Assembly: GCA_014058105.1 (NCBI GenBank) | Contig: JACGCM010002535.1 | Location: 930,001 to 994,000 of the forward strand | Origin: Kingdonia uniflora | Taxonomy: Eukaryota; Streptophyta; Magnoliopsida; Ranunculales; Circaeasteraceae | Length of the DNA: 64,000 nucleotides | Reading direction: 5' to 3' | In this document: one piece after another, positions 1-10,747 of the stretch | How positions within the stretch are numbered: position 1 is the first letter of the stretch | Layout: the number at the start of each line of letters is the position of its first letter | Notes under the pieces: model-generated | The model's database searches: none | Seen by the model: only the letters and a program-made list of their open reading frames with translations | Told to the model about the DNA's origin: nothing | Position numbers and translations under genes: made by a program

Positions 1-15
1 GGGGGGGGGGGGGGG
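1..15. repeat. Poly-G run at window edge
   Basis: Fifteen consecutive G at the start of the window; the true length is unknown because the run is cut by the window. Long poly-G is rare in AT-rich plant DNA, so it may be a real homopolymer at an element end or a sequencing or assembly artefact. Confidence 0.9.
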
Positions 16-382
16 CAAACTCCCATGAAATTAACAAAAGAAAATAGAAGTAGGGACAACTCCACCCTCCTACAAACAAGAGGAAGAAGGGCTGAACACC
101 AGAGATAAGAAGAGAATAAAAGACCAAAAAAGGGATCAGACCTAAACAACCATCCTGGCTTCAGTGCACCCTAAAGCCAAAAAAGTTAGCTCTATCCTCA
201 GTTCTGCCAGTGCAAGTAGTCCTATACTCATCATGCCTGACCATTGGAGCAACCTTGTAACCTATGTCATGTCTAAACTTGTCAATCTCTATGCTATTAC
301 TATCCATGTTGTAAGTGTCCCAACTACACCTCTCACCCCTGCAAAGCAGGCTCAAGCCCAAAGCCACCTTGATCAGATCCTG

Positions 383-728
383 TAATAAGTCTTGGCGATA
401 TCCTCTTGAGCAATCAGTTTTAGATCATCAGAGAGATCTTCTGGGTCAATCTCATTGAAGTTATTTGGGGGTTTAATGTCAGCAAGCCCATCAGCTAGTC
501 TGTTAGTCTCTTTGAAGGCATGGGCAATTTTAAACCATTCTAGCTCACTAGGTCAGCAGCTGCAACAACAGCCCCTAGGTCATCTCTAATCACTGCTCCA
601 ATGCCTTTCTCTGTTGTATAGGAACCATCAGTATTTATCAACTTTAGATTAGGTTCAGGGGGTATCCATATGCAACTAATGGGCTCTTTTACACTGTACT
701 TAGCATGCACATTCCACCTTTCCATCAT
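383..728 (-). pseudogene. LINE-type RNase H domain remnant
   Basis: Reading the minus strand from 728, the frame gives a W-x-PP segment, then K-L-x-NTDGS with the first catalytic Asp, and IGAVIRDD, which is the start of the plant retroelement/RVT_3 RNase H fold. A stop falls near 540. The end of the domain (ETNRLADGLAD, matching the usual reN..AD.LA motif) resumes in another frame and runs to about 383. The central helix and strand carrying the second and third acidic residues are missing, so there is an internal deletion and the enzyme cannot work. It lies just downstream of a zinc-binding RT tail on the same strand, as expected for an L1-like plant LINE. Confidence 0.75.
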
Positions 729-752
729 GTCTCCGTTGTGCTGGGATTCTTT

Positions 753-1480
753 TTAATTGCAGTCATCTATACTGAGTTTTAACTGGATGTTTCTCTTTAT
801 CTTGTGAAGTACTGTTATTGCAAGGCTGGATTTTATGTTGAATATCCTTAAATTTATTTGTGTCCATAGCTGATAGTAGAAAATATTAAAAGCCAACTTT
901 TTTACTGTTGCCACTGTGTCATCTCCTGAAAAGTGAGGGCAGCTCCATTGCACCCGTTTTTCCCAATTAGTGGCCATAGCATTATAACCAAGGAGAGCAA
1001 GAATCCCACTCCAGACAAACTTAGTGAAATTGCAGTGAAAGAAAATATGCTCCTCTGTCTCAATATCTGTAGAACATAGAACACAATTAGCATTGGCAAT
1101 TGTTCCCCACTTGAGCAGTTTTTTTTTGGGTCTTAAGGGATTTATACATAGCAAGCCAGGTTATGAAGCAGTGTCTTTGTATGGATTATGGACCCCTTAA
1201 ACCAAGTTACTTAGCCCAATCAACATTAGTGTTCTCGTGTCTTATAGTTGTATGTGTCTTTAAGACTATATTTTCCTTGAGGGTTAGCAGTCCATACAAT
1301 ATCATCCTCAAGATCCCAATTTATCTCCACACCCTTAAGTAAACTCTTTAGGTTTGGAAATATATTGTCAAGTTTTTTTTTTTTGAGCACTATTGTCAAG
1401 TCTTTGAAGTATGACCCATCTTCCCTCTTGCCTCTTGGATCAGGCTTCCTACTTTGGCCTCCTTGTTAATGTAAACTCTC
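753..1480 (-). pseudogene. LINE reverse transcriptase C-terminal zinc-binding region (zf-RVT)
   Basis: From about 1340 down to 753 the minus strand encodes the typical plant LINE tail: DDIVWTANPQGKYSLK, then a segment ending in the L-x-T-x-x-x-LLKWG motif, then C-x-LC, ETEEHIFFHC and F-x-x-VW. The Cys/His residues of zf-RVT are present. In-frame stops occur around 1190-1220 and there is a frame change near 1240. The catalytic fingers and palm of the RT are not in the window. A short duplicated TTGACAATA-type sequence flanks a poly-T at about 1376-1384. This is a truncated, inactive LINE tail, continuous with the RNase H remnant at 383-728. It sits immediately upstream of the P450 remnant in opposite orientation and may have displaced that gene's 5' exons. 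Confidence 0.8.
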
Positions 1481-1554
1481 TTTGAAACAAAAGCATAGTT
1501 GCGTTTGGAAAGATTTTATTTATTTATGAACATTTGAAACTAATTATTTCTTAG

Positions 1555-2430
1555 AGAGAGCATGAATCGATTCAAAGAAGCAGTGAAAATGTTGATTCAA
1601 CAATCACATGGACAGAATATAAATCAATGACTTACACCTCTATGGTAAGGTCTAGCTGTTACACTATGTTTGTACCCTGAATACCCCAAACCTTATGCGG
1701 GAAACCTAATTGTGTGATAACCTAATGTTGCAGGTTATCAACGAAATAGTAAGGTTGGCGAATATTGTTCATGGAGTTTTCAGAAGAACAATCAAAGAGG
1801 TTGAAAAAACGGTATGTTCGTCTAAAGCCAGTTTGTTACGTACATATTAATTCACGACATCTTTATAACATCTTGTCAATCTTCATTTCCTTGTATATTT
1901 GTCAGGATATACGATTCCAGCAGGATGGGCAGTCATGGTTTGTCCTCCCGCTGTTCATTTGAACTCCGCCAAGTATGAAGATCCTCTTGTCTTCAATCCA
2001 TTGCGATGGGAGGTTAGTGCTTGTACATTTCATTTAGTCCATTTTCAACACACTGACCTACTGTGGCATTAATTTTAGGTGCTTCTTTGAAATGAGTGCT
2101 GGATTTAAGAACTTCATGGCTTTCGGTGGGGTCCAAGATATTGTATAGGAACAGACTTTGCAAAGCTGCAGATGACCGTATTTTTTCATTGCTTGGTCAC
2201 AAAGTACAGGTACTACTAGTAGTACTTATGAGCGAGAGATTCGCAATATCATCTTTTATTACAGGTATGAGGACATGAAGATATAACTGAAGTAATTAAT
2301 ATTTGTAATTTTCAGGTGGATGATAGTGAAGGGAGGAGATATAGTCAGAAGGCTTGGTTTGATTTTTCCCTATGGTATGCATATCCAACTCACTGAAAAA
2401 GAAGGAAATGGAAGCAAGACAGTGGTCTAA
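1555..2430 (+). pseudogene. CYP87-like cytochrome P450, 3' exons only
   Basis: Five exons with canonical splice sites can be placed: 1555-1644, 1734-1811, 1906-2012, 2079-2209 and 2316-2430 (TAA). They encode the end of a plant P450 of the CYP87 type: TWTEYKSMTYT, VINEIVRLANIV (the E-x-x-R motif), YTIPAGWAVMVCPPAVHLN, FKNFMAFGG, then RYCIGTDFAKLQM carrying the haem Cys, and a C-terminal GGDIVRRLGL..P..MHIQL. Family members are membrane-anchored ER monooxygenases, often acting on triterpenoids or steroids. One G is missing between FGG and the haem-binding stretch (about 2130), and the exon 2/3 junction is also one base out of phase. The N-terminal anchor and I-helix exons are absent. It is a truncated pseudogene, unless the two frameshifts are sequence errors and the 5' part lies elsewhere. 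Confidence 0.85.
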
Positions 2431-3504
2431 TTAAGATTTTAGGCACCCCTCCATCTGAGTCCTTTTGCCAATGCACAGTTTCTGAGAATGATGTATATAT
2501 GTTATAATGCTCTTACGATTCTAAAGTAATATTTAATGTAACCTCTGTACTGGAGAAATGTTAAAACGGAATGGTTGCCCATACAAGTTGAAAGGATTGG
2601 TAGAACTTGTAAAAAAAGAAGGAAGTATATGTTTTGCGTTCCATTTTGTCTCATAGTGATCACGATACCTCTTTGATCTCTTCCCTATGAATTCATAAGC
2701 TCAATTTAGTGAGCTTCTCATACTTTGAGAGGATGATGGTTCGAATATATCTAGATTCGCTTGCGTGACTGCATTTGTTATTAGCAATACAGGTTCAACG
2801 TTGCTTTCCTTAATAATGATAAACATTTATTTCAGGAACTATATGTTACTCCGTGGTTCACTTCCATCCAGGATTTGTCTATTATTTGTTATTCGAATTG
2901 TGTATGTATGCCAGTGTTACAGTAGTTGAGAGCTTGATGGTGACAATAGCTGGAATTCAGGTAATGCTAAACGTCGCCTCTTTATAAGACCATATTTCTA
3001 CTGTTGATGTACACGTCATGTTTATGCAGCACAAGTTGTAGTTGTAATCTTTCATTTGTAACATGATTTGTAAGCTTTTATTTTCACTTCATGATTGCGC
3101 AACTGCTAAGTTGTTTGCAACTCTAAGGTCACGAGGCTTTTAGTCCTTCCAACTCTAGATATTGTATATTACATTACAATCTTCTAATTCCCTCCACCAA
3201 GTTTAGAGGCCGTTTGACAACCAATTATAGTATACAAAACTTTTAACTCTCTTTATGTCTTGCAAATCCTCTATATGCATTATTTGCTTACAGTATATGA
3301 TTTGGTTCAGAGTCAAACTGATTTGGGGTTAAGGCAAAAATATTTTGTAAGTCTGAGTGTAAGTCTATAATTATCTTAAATTGCTTTGCTGGAAAACCAT
3401 GTTGCACTGCCATTATAATTTCCATCTCTCCCATAGGGTATAAATTATATTTTTAATTACTAATTCTATACAACATTTATGTCTAATTAGTAATTGAGCA
3501 TAAC
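2431..3504. other. No gene recognised (P450 3' flank)
   Basis: AT-rich sequence downstream of the P450 stop. It probably contains the former 3' UTR. I see no coding pattern, terminal repeat or RNA gene. Confidence 0.6.
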
Positions 3505-3541
3505 GGTTAAGCATGCGCGTTAGCGCGTGCCTTAGTGCTCG
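3505..3541 (+). mobile_element. Possible Helitron 3' terminus
   Basis: A GC-rich hairpin (GCATGCGC, loop GTTA, GCGCGTGC; 3511-3530, one G-T pair) sits in AT-rich DNA and is followed 11 nt later by GCTCG|T. Plant Helitrons end in such a hairpin followed shortly by CTRR and insert next to T. The terminal tetranucleotide here (CTCG) deviates by one base, and the body of the element was not identified. Confidence 0.4.
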
Positions 3542-3598
3542 TATCTATCTATCTATCTATAATAAGAAAAAAAGAGACCCAACTTTTTGGTTGGGTCT
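3542..3598. repeat. TATC microsatellite followed by a 9-bp hairpin
   Basis: About five TATC units (3542-3560) are followed by an A-rich stretch and a perfect inverted repeat AGACCCAAC / GTTGGGTCT (3575-3583 and 3590-3598, 6-nt loop). A TCTATC...AATAAGAAAA start would also fit a Helitron 5' end directly next to the preceding Helitron-like 3' end. Confidence 0.7.
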
Positions 3599-4240
3599 TA
3601 ACCGTTGATTTCACCAATGTGAACAACGATGAGGACATTGGCTCCTTGCCTATTGTCACCCTTATAGAAAGGGAAACAGAGGGATGAAATGTAAATACAC
3701 GTTTTCCCTCTTAGGTCCATGACAATTTACAAACTAATGTATTAGTTTCAAAGGTGTTCATGAGTGACAATTAGTAGCATCCAAATTATTCCTATATTAC
3801 ACTCATTTTTTCCTAAGCTCCTTTGTATGTCTTTCTTAACTTTCATCTCCACATCTCTTCCTCTCTCTGCAAGAACCTTTTCATTCTATAGCCGATATTC
3901 CTCTTCAAAAACCAAAAACTGACAATAAAACAAAAACACTGGTTGTTTGACACCAATGTAGTATGACCCGAGGTTTAATTTAATGTGAATATGCCACGCT
4001 TAAATTCCCTTCCCTTTTTCATAAACAAAATGCTGACCAAGGATCAGAAGACTCTAGGCAACCTAGTCAGGCAGTGATTTCAAGTTGACCTTCACAATAG
4101 CCTAACCAAAAATATATTCGAAAATTCACTACCAAAAAAATGAATTTTGGGGACATAATAGCTTCAGTTTTAGCGTTACATATTATCTATCGCAAGTTAG
4201 CGACAACGGAAGTTTGTCAGCAAAAATTAACTGATCGTCC

Positions 4241-5034
4241 TAGGGCTGCAATTTTTGTCCGAACTTCTGATTTTTTCCAATTTTCGATCCGATATTTCCG
4301 ATTTTGGAACCATATTTTGCAATTCCGATTTCCGATTTTTTTCGAAAAATTTCGGATCAGAATCGGATAGCTGTCTGCAATTCCGAAATTTTGAATTTTT
4401 CGATCCGATTATTCCGAATTTTTTCGATCCGATTATTCCGAATTATTCAAATCCGATTATTCCGAAAAATATTCCGAATATCCCTTTAATCCGATTTAAT
4501 TCCAAATAATTCGAATTGAAATATAAAATATTAGACCTTAAGATTCTTAACCTAGGGCATTCTCTACCGCCTCTTCTTCTCTATTCTTCACTGCCTCCAT
4601 TCTCTACTGCCCTCCACTCTTAAGTTAAATCTCTACCGCCTCCACTCTAAAGTTAAATCTCAACTGCCTCCATTTTCCATTCTCCACTGCCTCAATTTTG
4701 ATTCGCAGCGAAGAAGAAAAGTTAAATCTCATCTCTAGCTTCAGTTCTCCTCTAGCTTCGATTTTAAATATTTGGTTCTTTGGAGAAGTGAGAACTCTGT
4801 TATTATAGTTTGATTTGAAGAAGTGATAACTCTGTTATTCCGAAATTGATTCCGAAATGAATTCCGAATTTATTCCGAAATAGTTGGAATTTCAAAATTT
4901 CCAAAATTTCTGAAAATTCCGAATTATTTTTACAGTTCTAGAAAAAATCGGATCGGAATAGATTTTATAGCTTCGAAAAAAATTGAAAAAATTCCGATCC
5001 CCTCTATTTCCGATTCGATCCGAAAACAGGCCTA
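4241..5034. mobile_element. hAT-type non-autonomous element nested in the CACTA element
   Basis: The 794-bp unit is flanked by a perfect 8-bp TSD, GATCGTCC, at 4233-4240 and 5035-5042. The ends are TAGGGCTGCAA and, reverse-complemented, TAGGCCTGTTT: short imperfect terminal repeats with the TAGG-CTG form typical of hAT elements. Both subterminal zones are packed with copies of ATTCCGA/TCGGAAT and GATCCGA in both orientations, probably transposase sites. The middle (about 4550-4740) holds a degenerate tandem repeat based on TCTCTACTGCCTCCA. No transposase is encoded. This is a strong structural call and clearly a later insertion than the CACTA host. Confidence 0.85.
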
Positions 5035-5656
5035 GATCGTCCTCACCTTTTCCATATCAGTGTTTATAAACGTAACAATACTATTTTGTCACGATTGGTT
5101 TATATTTTTGGTATATCAAATTGTTTACCTATCGTTTTTGCTTACCGTCGCAAATGAGAGAGACCCAATCGTAATTTTGATCATCTTTCCCTCTACGGTC
5201 CCCCTTTCTATCTCATGTTCCCTTCTTTCTCGCAACTCCTCTATCACGATTCCTCTTTTACTCCCAAGCCGCTTCAAATTGGCACCAAAATCTGCACGGT
5301 TCTCCATTTTCCCTCTCAATTTCTCCATCCTTCTCAGATTCTCACTCACACATTTCATTTTTGCACAAAATTTCCCTTCTCTCCCACATCTTTACATGTT
5401 AAAAGAAAGAACCCATGGATTTCTAACCCTTACCTGCTCTTCCTCGTCTCAAGTCCTTTATTCACCACTCACAGTTTCCATTTCAATCTCTTCTCCATCT
5501 CGAGAGGAAAAAAAAACAAACCTCTTTTCCAAAAAAATTATTAGTTTGAAAAGATGTTCGAAAGGAAGATATCCTAGTTGTGGGTGCATGGACTGTGGCT
5601 CTTACGATGGATTTATGTAATGAGAGGTTTGATTCACTAAACCTCAATAATAAACT

Positions 5657-5658
<2 letters not shown>

Positions 5659-5687
<29 letters not shown>
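5659..5687. repeat. Poly-T run of 29
   Basis: Uninterrupted T stretch inside the CACTA-like element. It follows CT-rich DNA (5170-5480) that looks like plant 5' UTR sequence. It could be the reverse-strand poly(A) of a captured or retroposed transcript, but no gene was recognised beside it. Confidence 0.85.
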
Positions 5688-8131
5688 CACTTTTGGTTTG
5701 TTAAGTTCTATGAGATTGGGTATGTTGCCAGGCTAAAAATTTCCTTGGTTGTGTTGGAGCAAATAGAATCGCTTCGAACCAGTGGAACCTTGATAACCTT
5801 TTTTTTAAATGACAAGGGAATTGGAGATGTAATTCATGAGCCAATTTTGAAGATTCAGGGGTAAAATTTATCCAATTTATGGTATTATAGCTCTTAAAAA
5901 GAAGTTAATACTACTGAAAATAATCAAACTTTGATATAATTGTTGCATTTTGCATAATGCTTTTGTAGAAATAGATCGCTCGAAATCGTAATAATACTCA
6001 ATCCGCAAATAATTGATATAATGGTGCACACAAATGAGAATTAAGTACATACACTAATCTGGATAGGGTCAAGTATATTTGAACAAATAATACAGTCAAA
6101 TAATTTGGGTCTCCAATTGATGTTTTTAACAAATGGTTCCAAGGGATCCATGTACCCATTGTCCCATTACATGTCTAAAGCTTCCATTTTTTTGGTTTTA
6201 TACGACATGGTTACTAGAATTTGGTTTGCAGCAGCTCTGTCAATTACGACTTTGGCTGCATTTCTAGCCATTTATAGGCATGATTACTATAATCTTAGCT
6301 AGGCTCTGGCAGTAATTAACACAATGACTTCAATCTTTTACTGAGTTAGGTTAGTATTTAAAAGTTTAATGGCAGAAACATGTATCTTGTTTTAAAAATC
6401 TATAGATGTATATTTCTTGTTGATTTTTGATCATGTTTTTGTATTAGATATTTTTTTCATTAATCACATTCCTCATATTCTGTAAACATTGGTTGGTAGG
6501 TATAACCTTGGTCTCAAATGCCGAATATGGGGCTCAAATGTCGAGTATGGGGCCTACTACATCCATCAACTGCACAATTCATGGACACATAAATGGAGAG
6601 ATGGAAAGTAGTAAGTTTCAGTACTCTATTTTTTGATTGCTTTATTATTCTCTTTTTGCCTTTTCTCATTGATTAATGGTGCATGCTTCATGCCTTCCTT
6701 TCAAGTTGTTATGATGGTTCTATCTAAATGCGTGAAGTTACTAGTTATCTAGGATACTCCCAAGTATCTTCAATTTTATTTTCCCCTTTACTCTCTCTTA
6801 TCAGCAAATACTTTAGTTCAATTCTACAACTCCATTTTGTTTACATGAACATTTTAATGTGGGTTTTTTACATTTTGTTTATTTGGCTTTGGTTATTCTA
6901 GTGGTTGGCAAGGTGAATTGGACAGGGATTCTTGGCAGTTTCATTGAAAGAGCATCTCAAATCTAACTTCAGGCCTCTTACTTTCAACTCAAAAAATAAA
7001 TATGACATCCCTATTATCTTTTTCCGATTTATGGAGTAAAATATATTTGGTTTGAGTGTATTTTTTATTTATGAAAAAGCAATTTTAGGCAAGGACCCCG
7101 TGACCATATTTATTAAAGAATAAAAAGAATTACAGCCTAATGTGCATTATACCCCTTGTATCCTCCTCAAATATAACGTGAACCTAGGAGGCAAACAACT
7201 TAGTACAAAGCGTAGATAAGAAATTAGGCCCTCTATTAGTTTCCCTATAAGTGTGATTGATGTTGAAATCAGATAGAGTAGAGATTATGCTTTTAGTTTC
7301 TTGAGTTATAGGTTTGCATCTCTTTAGTTGTAGTGAAATTATTGTATTTATTTATCAGAGAATGATTAATTCATTTTTTGTGATGTTACTTGATTGTTAT
7401 GATCATAGCCATACAAAAATCTTATAGTAAGAGTAGTTTCGCTATGTGATTTGGCATTGATAGTTACTTATAAGAGTATGACTTGTTTGATGAAAATTTG
7501 ATTGCTGGTATTTTTTTTAATAACAAGTAATTCGTTGTATTGGATGGTTCCTTGGCATCAATCAATGAAACCAGTAGTTGATGTGGAAGACAACAGTTTG
7601 GAAGAAACTTATTTTGCTAGTATCTAGCTACTGTTGAGTCTTATAGGATATATAAGGAAAAGAAAATATGTAATTGGGTAATGAATGTTATGGGGGTTAA
7701 GAGCTCTAACTTTATATTGTACAAATGTTTTCGAGGAATAAAATTTTAATTTTAGGTTTACTTTTCTTTGGTTTCTAGATGTATTTGTGTTTTCTTTGAG
7801 CTGTGCTATATAGTTCTGAAATAAATGATAAGACAATCATTTTCTAGTGTTGCTAAAAAGTAAATGAATTCATATTTGGCAAATATTTTTGGTCATGTAA
7901 TTGATGTCGACGCTAAAAGTTTAGTGACAAAATTAACCGTCGCAAAAGTATGACAAACAACGACATATTAAACATGTCACAAAAGCTATAACATTAGGTA
8001 ATGGGTTTGTCTGTCGCTAAACTTTAAGTGACCCCATCATCAACGACAGCAATCCGACGATCTATACCCATCACTAAAAAGGCTTTTATAACATGCTAAA
8101 ACTTTCACAGAAACCCTATTTTTTGGTGGTG

Positions 8132-8804
8132 GTTCTATGGCCTGCAAGTTGATACCCTTGACCATAGCATAAAATTTTAGCAATTCAAATATACCATTAT
8201 GCTGACAACAATAATCGATCCCATTCCAATTGTAATCTGAACAACCTTTTTCATTATGACTATTACTAGATCAACTCCATTCGAAACACCTGAACAACTT
8301 TGACCTATAAGAATATTATACCTTTTGATGGACGTTACATCATTTTTCCTTCGACTTATTCCCAACCTTCGAATCTGAAGAATACTCCCCCTCTCATGTT
8401 ACATTTCTCACAACCTTCGACTTATAAATATTTGTATTCAACCTTAATCATTCGAATACGTTTTCATTACCCTCGAAAGACTTACTTCTAAGACCTTCGA
8501 AGAGCAGAAATTACTAGTATTGCCCTATTCTAAGTCATTTCCTTCGATCAAATACAAGAATATTCGATCCATAATCGTCGGCAACACATAAAATAAAAAA
8601 ACAAGTCTATTCATATCTTCTCTATTACATAAAAGAAGAACAGAAAAAACATCAACAACAATCAAAAACAAAATAAAGAGACATCAACTGCAACCAGGGT
8701 AATTCTTCCAGTACTATGACCTACCACTACCGCCCTCCACCTCCACCAGCCGTCGTACCAGAGCCCACAACACATCAGATTGTTCAGTCACGGTAAGGAG
8801 ATGA
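8132..8804. other. No gene recognised; repeated TTCGA motifs
   Basis: Between the CACTA right end and the LTR-like unit. Positions 8340-8570 contain several TTCGA-type pieces. Around 8590-8690 there is an A/C-rich stretch resembling a plant 5' UTR, followed by a short proline-rich open stretch ending at the LTR-like unit. It may be the start of a disrupted gene, but I cannot name it. Confidence 0.4.
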
Positions 8805-9584
8805 TGTTGGAATATCCCTCACCAGAAACTAAATGATTATGCTTCCTACCGTTCCCGGCCAGTCAGCTCCTCCTTATTCAGGTCAATAAGGTCGGGTAGT
8901 GGGGCCCCTATATTCCTTCGTCCAAAGTGCCGCCTAGTTAGTTTGGCTACCTTGGCCTCTACGCGTTCTTCCATTTTTTCTAGCGGGCTTTGATAGCAAG
9001 TCCTCATCTTACTTAACGAAGGCAAGAACGTTTTGGAGGAGCTTAAGCGGAGTTAAGGAAATTATGAATAAATTATTAAACTCCTTTTTATAATAGACTT
9101 AAAGATCATTAATGATGCCATAATCAACATAATCAGCCATTAATGATCTCAGAAACTGGCGCATTCACATCGGTAAAACCTATAAATTCTCATGTAAGAA
9201 TATAGGTTAAGTCTTATGAACCTGTAAGTATAGCTTTCCCTTTGATTGAGCAATAGCAATGTATATAGCAACAACGTTTTCAGCAACAATGAAGAGCAAC
9301 AGTAACTCAGTTGTTGTTCTGGTAATGAGTAGCAACAATTATACCGGCAGGAAGTATGAGGTAAACTCCGGTAAAAGGCAATGGAATAACATGTAGGTTC
9401 AGCAGCAAAAACAGTTGGATTGGTAGCGCAAGTTCAGGCAGCAAGAGCTGTTGGGTAAGGCAGGTTTCGGCAAATAACAAACAGTTATCAGAACTGGTTG
9501 TAACAGCAGCAAGAAGAACTGATCACCGGCAGTTTCAGGCAAGCAGTTGAAGTTTGAGGAGGGAACTCAGCGCCTACAGCCAGC

Positions 9585-9602
9585 AGAGAGAGAGAGAGAG
9601 AG
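9585..9602. repeat. GA microsatellite
   Basis: Nine AG units inside the LTR-like unit; a second AG run lies at 9781-9794. On the minus strand both are CT tracts downstream of the TATA-like element, as in many plant leaders. Confidence 0.9.
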
Positions 9603-9837
9603 GTTGTGATTGCTCGAGGCGTGGGTCGCACTCTCTTTAAAGAGTATTTCGACCTACCTCGGGTAAGGTAACGAAGGTCTGATCTCTTTCCAGGATACAA
9701 CGAGCGTAACGTATACAGTAGACTTCAGTTATCCCGGAAGTCTACGTAAGAATGAAGTATGCACCACAGGTAACCGTACAAGAGAGAGAGAGAGAAGAGT
9801 TGTGTTCTGTGTTATATTTTAGAAGGTGGTGAGGAGT

Positions 9838-9854
9838 TGTTTTTATAGAGAGAG
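9838..9854 (-). promoter_or_regulatory. TATA-like element of the LTR-like unit
   Basis: On the minus strand the sequence CTCTCTATAAAAACAAC is followed by A/C-rich and CT-rich leader sequence, consistent with a core promoter inside the LTR-like unit. It is the only candidate core promoter I see in the unit. Confidence 0.45.
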
Positions 9855-10357
9855 TTTGCCCAACGGCTCTCTCTTTATTCAAACGTGTGGGACGTGTCCT
9901 CCCTGAGGATTAGGTCTCCTCAAGAGGTGGAGAGAACAAAGTGAAGACCAAGACTAAGGAATAAACCAAGCCCAAGCCCAATGAACTTTTTTTTGTTAAA
10001 AAGATTATGGATACCCAAGCCCAAAGGACCCAAGGCCTCCAGAGCCAGAAGAGCCAATTGCCCAATCCCAATTCCAATTCCAAGTCCGAGCCCGAGCCGG
10101 CCCGGCCTACCGGGCCGCCTGAGAGAGGTCCAAGTGTGTATAGAGTATAAAATCCTCTCACACACTCATACAACTATACACTCTCTCTATGTCACATGTT
10201 ACACACATGTCACATGGGTACTACCTTATATGTTTAGTTCTCTATTGTTTATAAACAATGTGGGACTAAACTTTAGGTTATAGTATAGGAGTCACATAAA
10301 ATAGATGACCAAGAGGTCAAGGCTCAAAAGAGGTATAAGTTTTGAAAAATTCCAACA

Positions 10358-10747
10358 TGTTGGAATATCCCTCACCAAAAACTAAATGATTATGCTTCCT
10401 ACCGTTCCCGGCCAGTCAGCTCCTCCTTATTCAGGTCAATAAGGTCGGGTAGTGGGGCCCCTATATTCCTTTGTCCAAAGTGCCGCCTAGTTAGTTTGGC
10501 TACCTTGGCCTCTACGCGTTCTTCCATTTTTTCTAGCTGGCTTTGATAGCAAGTCCTCATCTTACTTAACGAAGGCAAGAACGTTTTGGAGGAGCTTAAG
10601 CGGAGTTAAGGAAATTATGAATAAATTATTAAACTCCTTTTTATAATAGACTTAAAGATCATTAATGATGCCATAATCAACATAATCAGCCATTAATGAT
10701 CTCAGAAACTGGCGCATTCACATCGGTAAAACCTATAAATTCTCATG
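10358..10747 (-). repeat. 390-bp partial copy of the LTR-like unit, head-to-tail
   Basis: Nearly identical to 8805-9194 over exactly 390 bp, with only a few substitutions seen by eye. It begins immediately after ATTCCAACA of the full unit, so the junction reads CCAACA|TGTTGG with no spacer. It breaks off after CTCATG, beyond which the two copies diverge. Confidence 0.9.

Larger units (their letters stand above)
4127..8131. mobile_element. CACTA-like DNA transposon, non-autonomous
   Basis: The left end reads CACTACCAAAAAA and the reverse complement of the right end reads CACCACCAAAAAA, so 12 of 13 terminal bases match. The flanking trinucleotides are ATT (4124-4126) and GTT (8132-8134), a 2/3 match for the 3-bp TSD of this superfamily. 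Subterminal zones at both ends repeat motifs such as GTCGCTAAA, TTAGCGAC and CCGTCGCAAA (4160-4240 and 5145-5160 on the left, 7900-8090 on the right), as transposase-binding repeats of CACTA elements do. No transposase (TNP2) motif is seen inside, so it would depend on a partner for movement. The interior is AT-rich with short ORFs only. The element was itself invaded by a hAT-type element near its left end. Orientation is not determined. Confidence 0.6.
8805..10357 (-). mobile_element. LTR-like unit, 1553 bp, TGTTGGAAT...ATTCCAACA
   Basis: The unit starts TGTTGGAAT and ends ATTCCAACA, the TG..CA form of an LTR. A TATA-like element followed by a CT-rich leader reads on the minus strand near 9841-9848, suggesting minus orientation. 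Its first 390 bp recur directly after its end (10358-10747). No primer-binding site, polypurine tract, gag or pol is found next to it, so the internal part has been lost. The superfamily cannot be assigned. Confidence 0.6.

Noticed and set aside
5060..5620. A 186-codon open frame on the plus strand
   Set aside because: Composition is simple (Ser/Leu/Phe/Ile rich from CT-rich DNA), there is no recognisable domain, two other frames are open over the same stretch, and it lies in a CACTA interior. Treated as chance or leader sequence.
8805..10747. A TRIM or small LTR element with 390-bp LTRs at 8805-9194 and 10358-10747
   Set aside because: No primer-binding site after the first copy or polypurine tract before the second, and ATTCCAACA immediately before the second copy argues for an LTR end at 10357. 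Kept only as the competing explanation.
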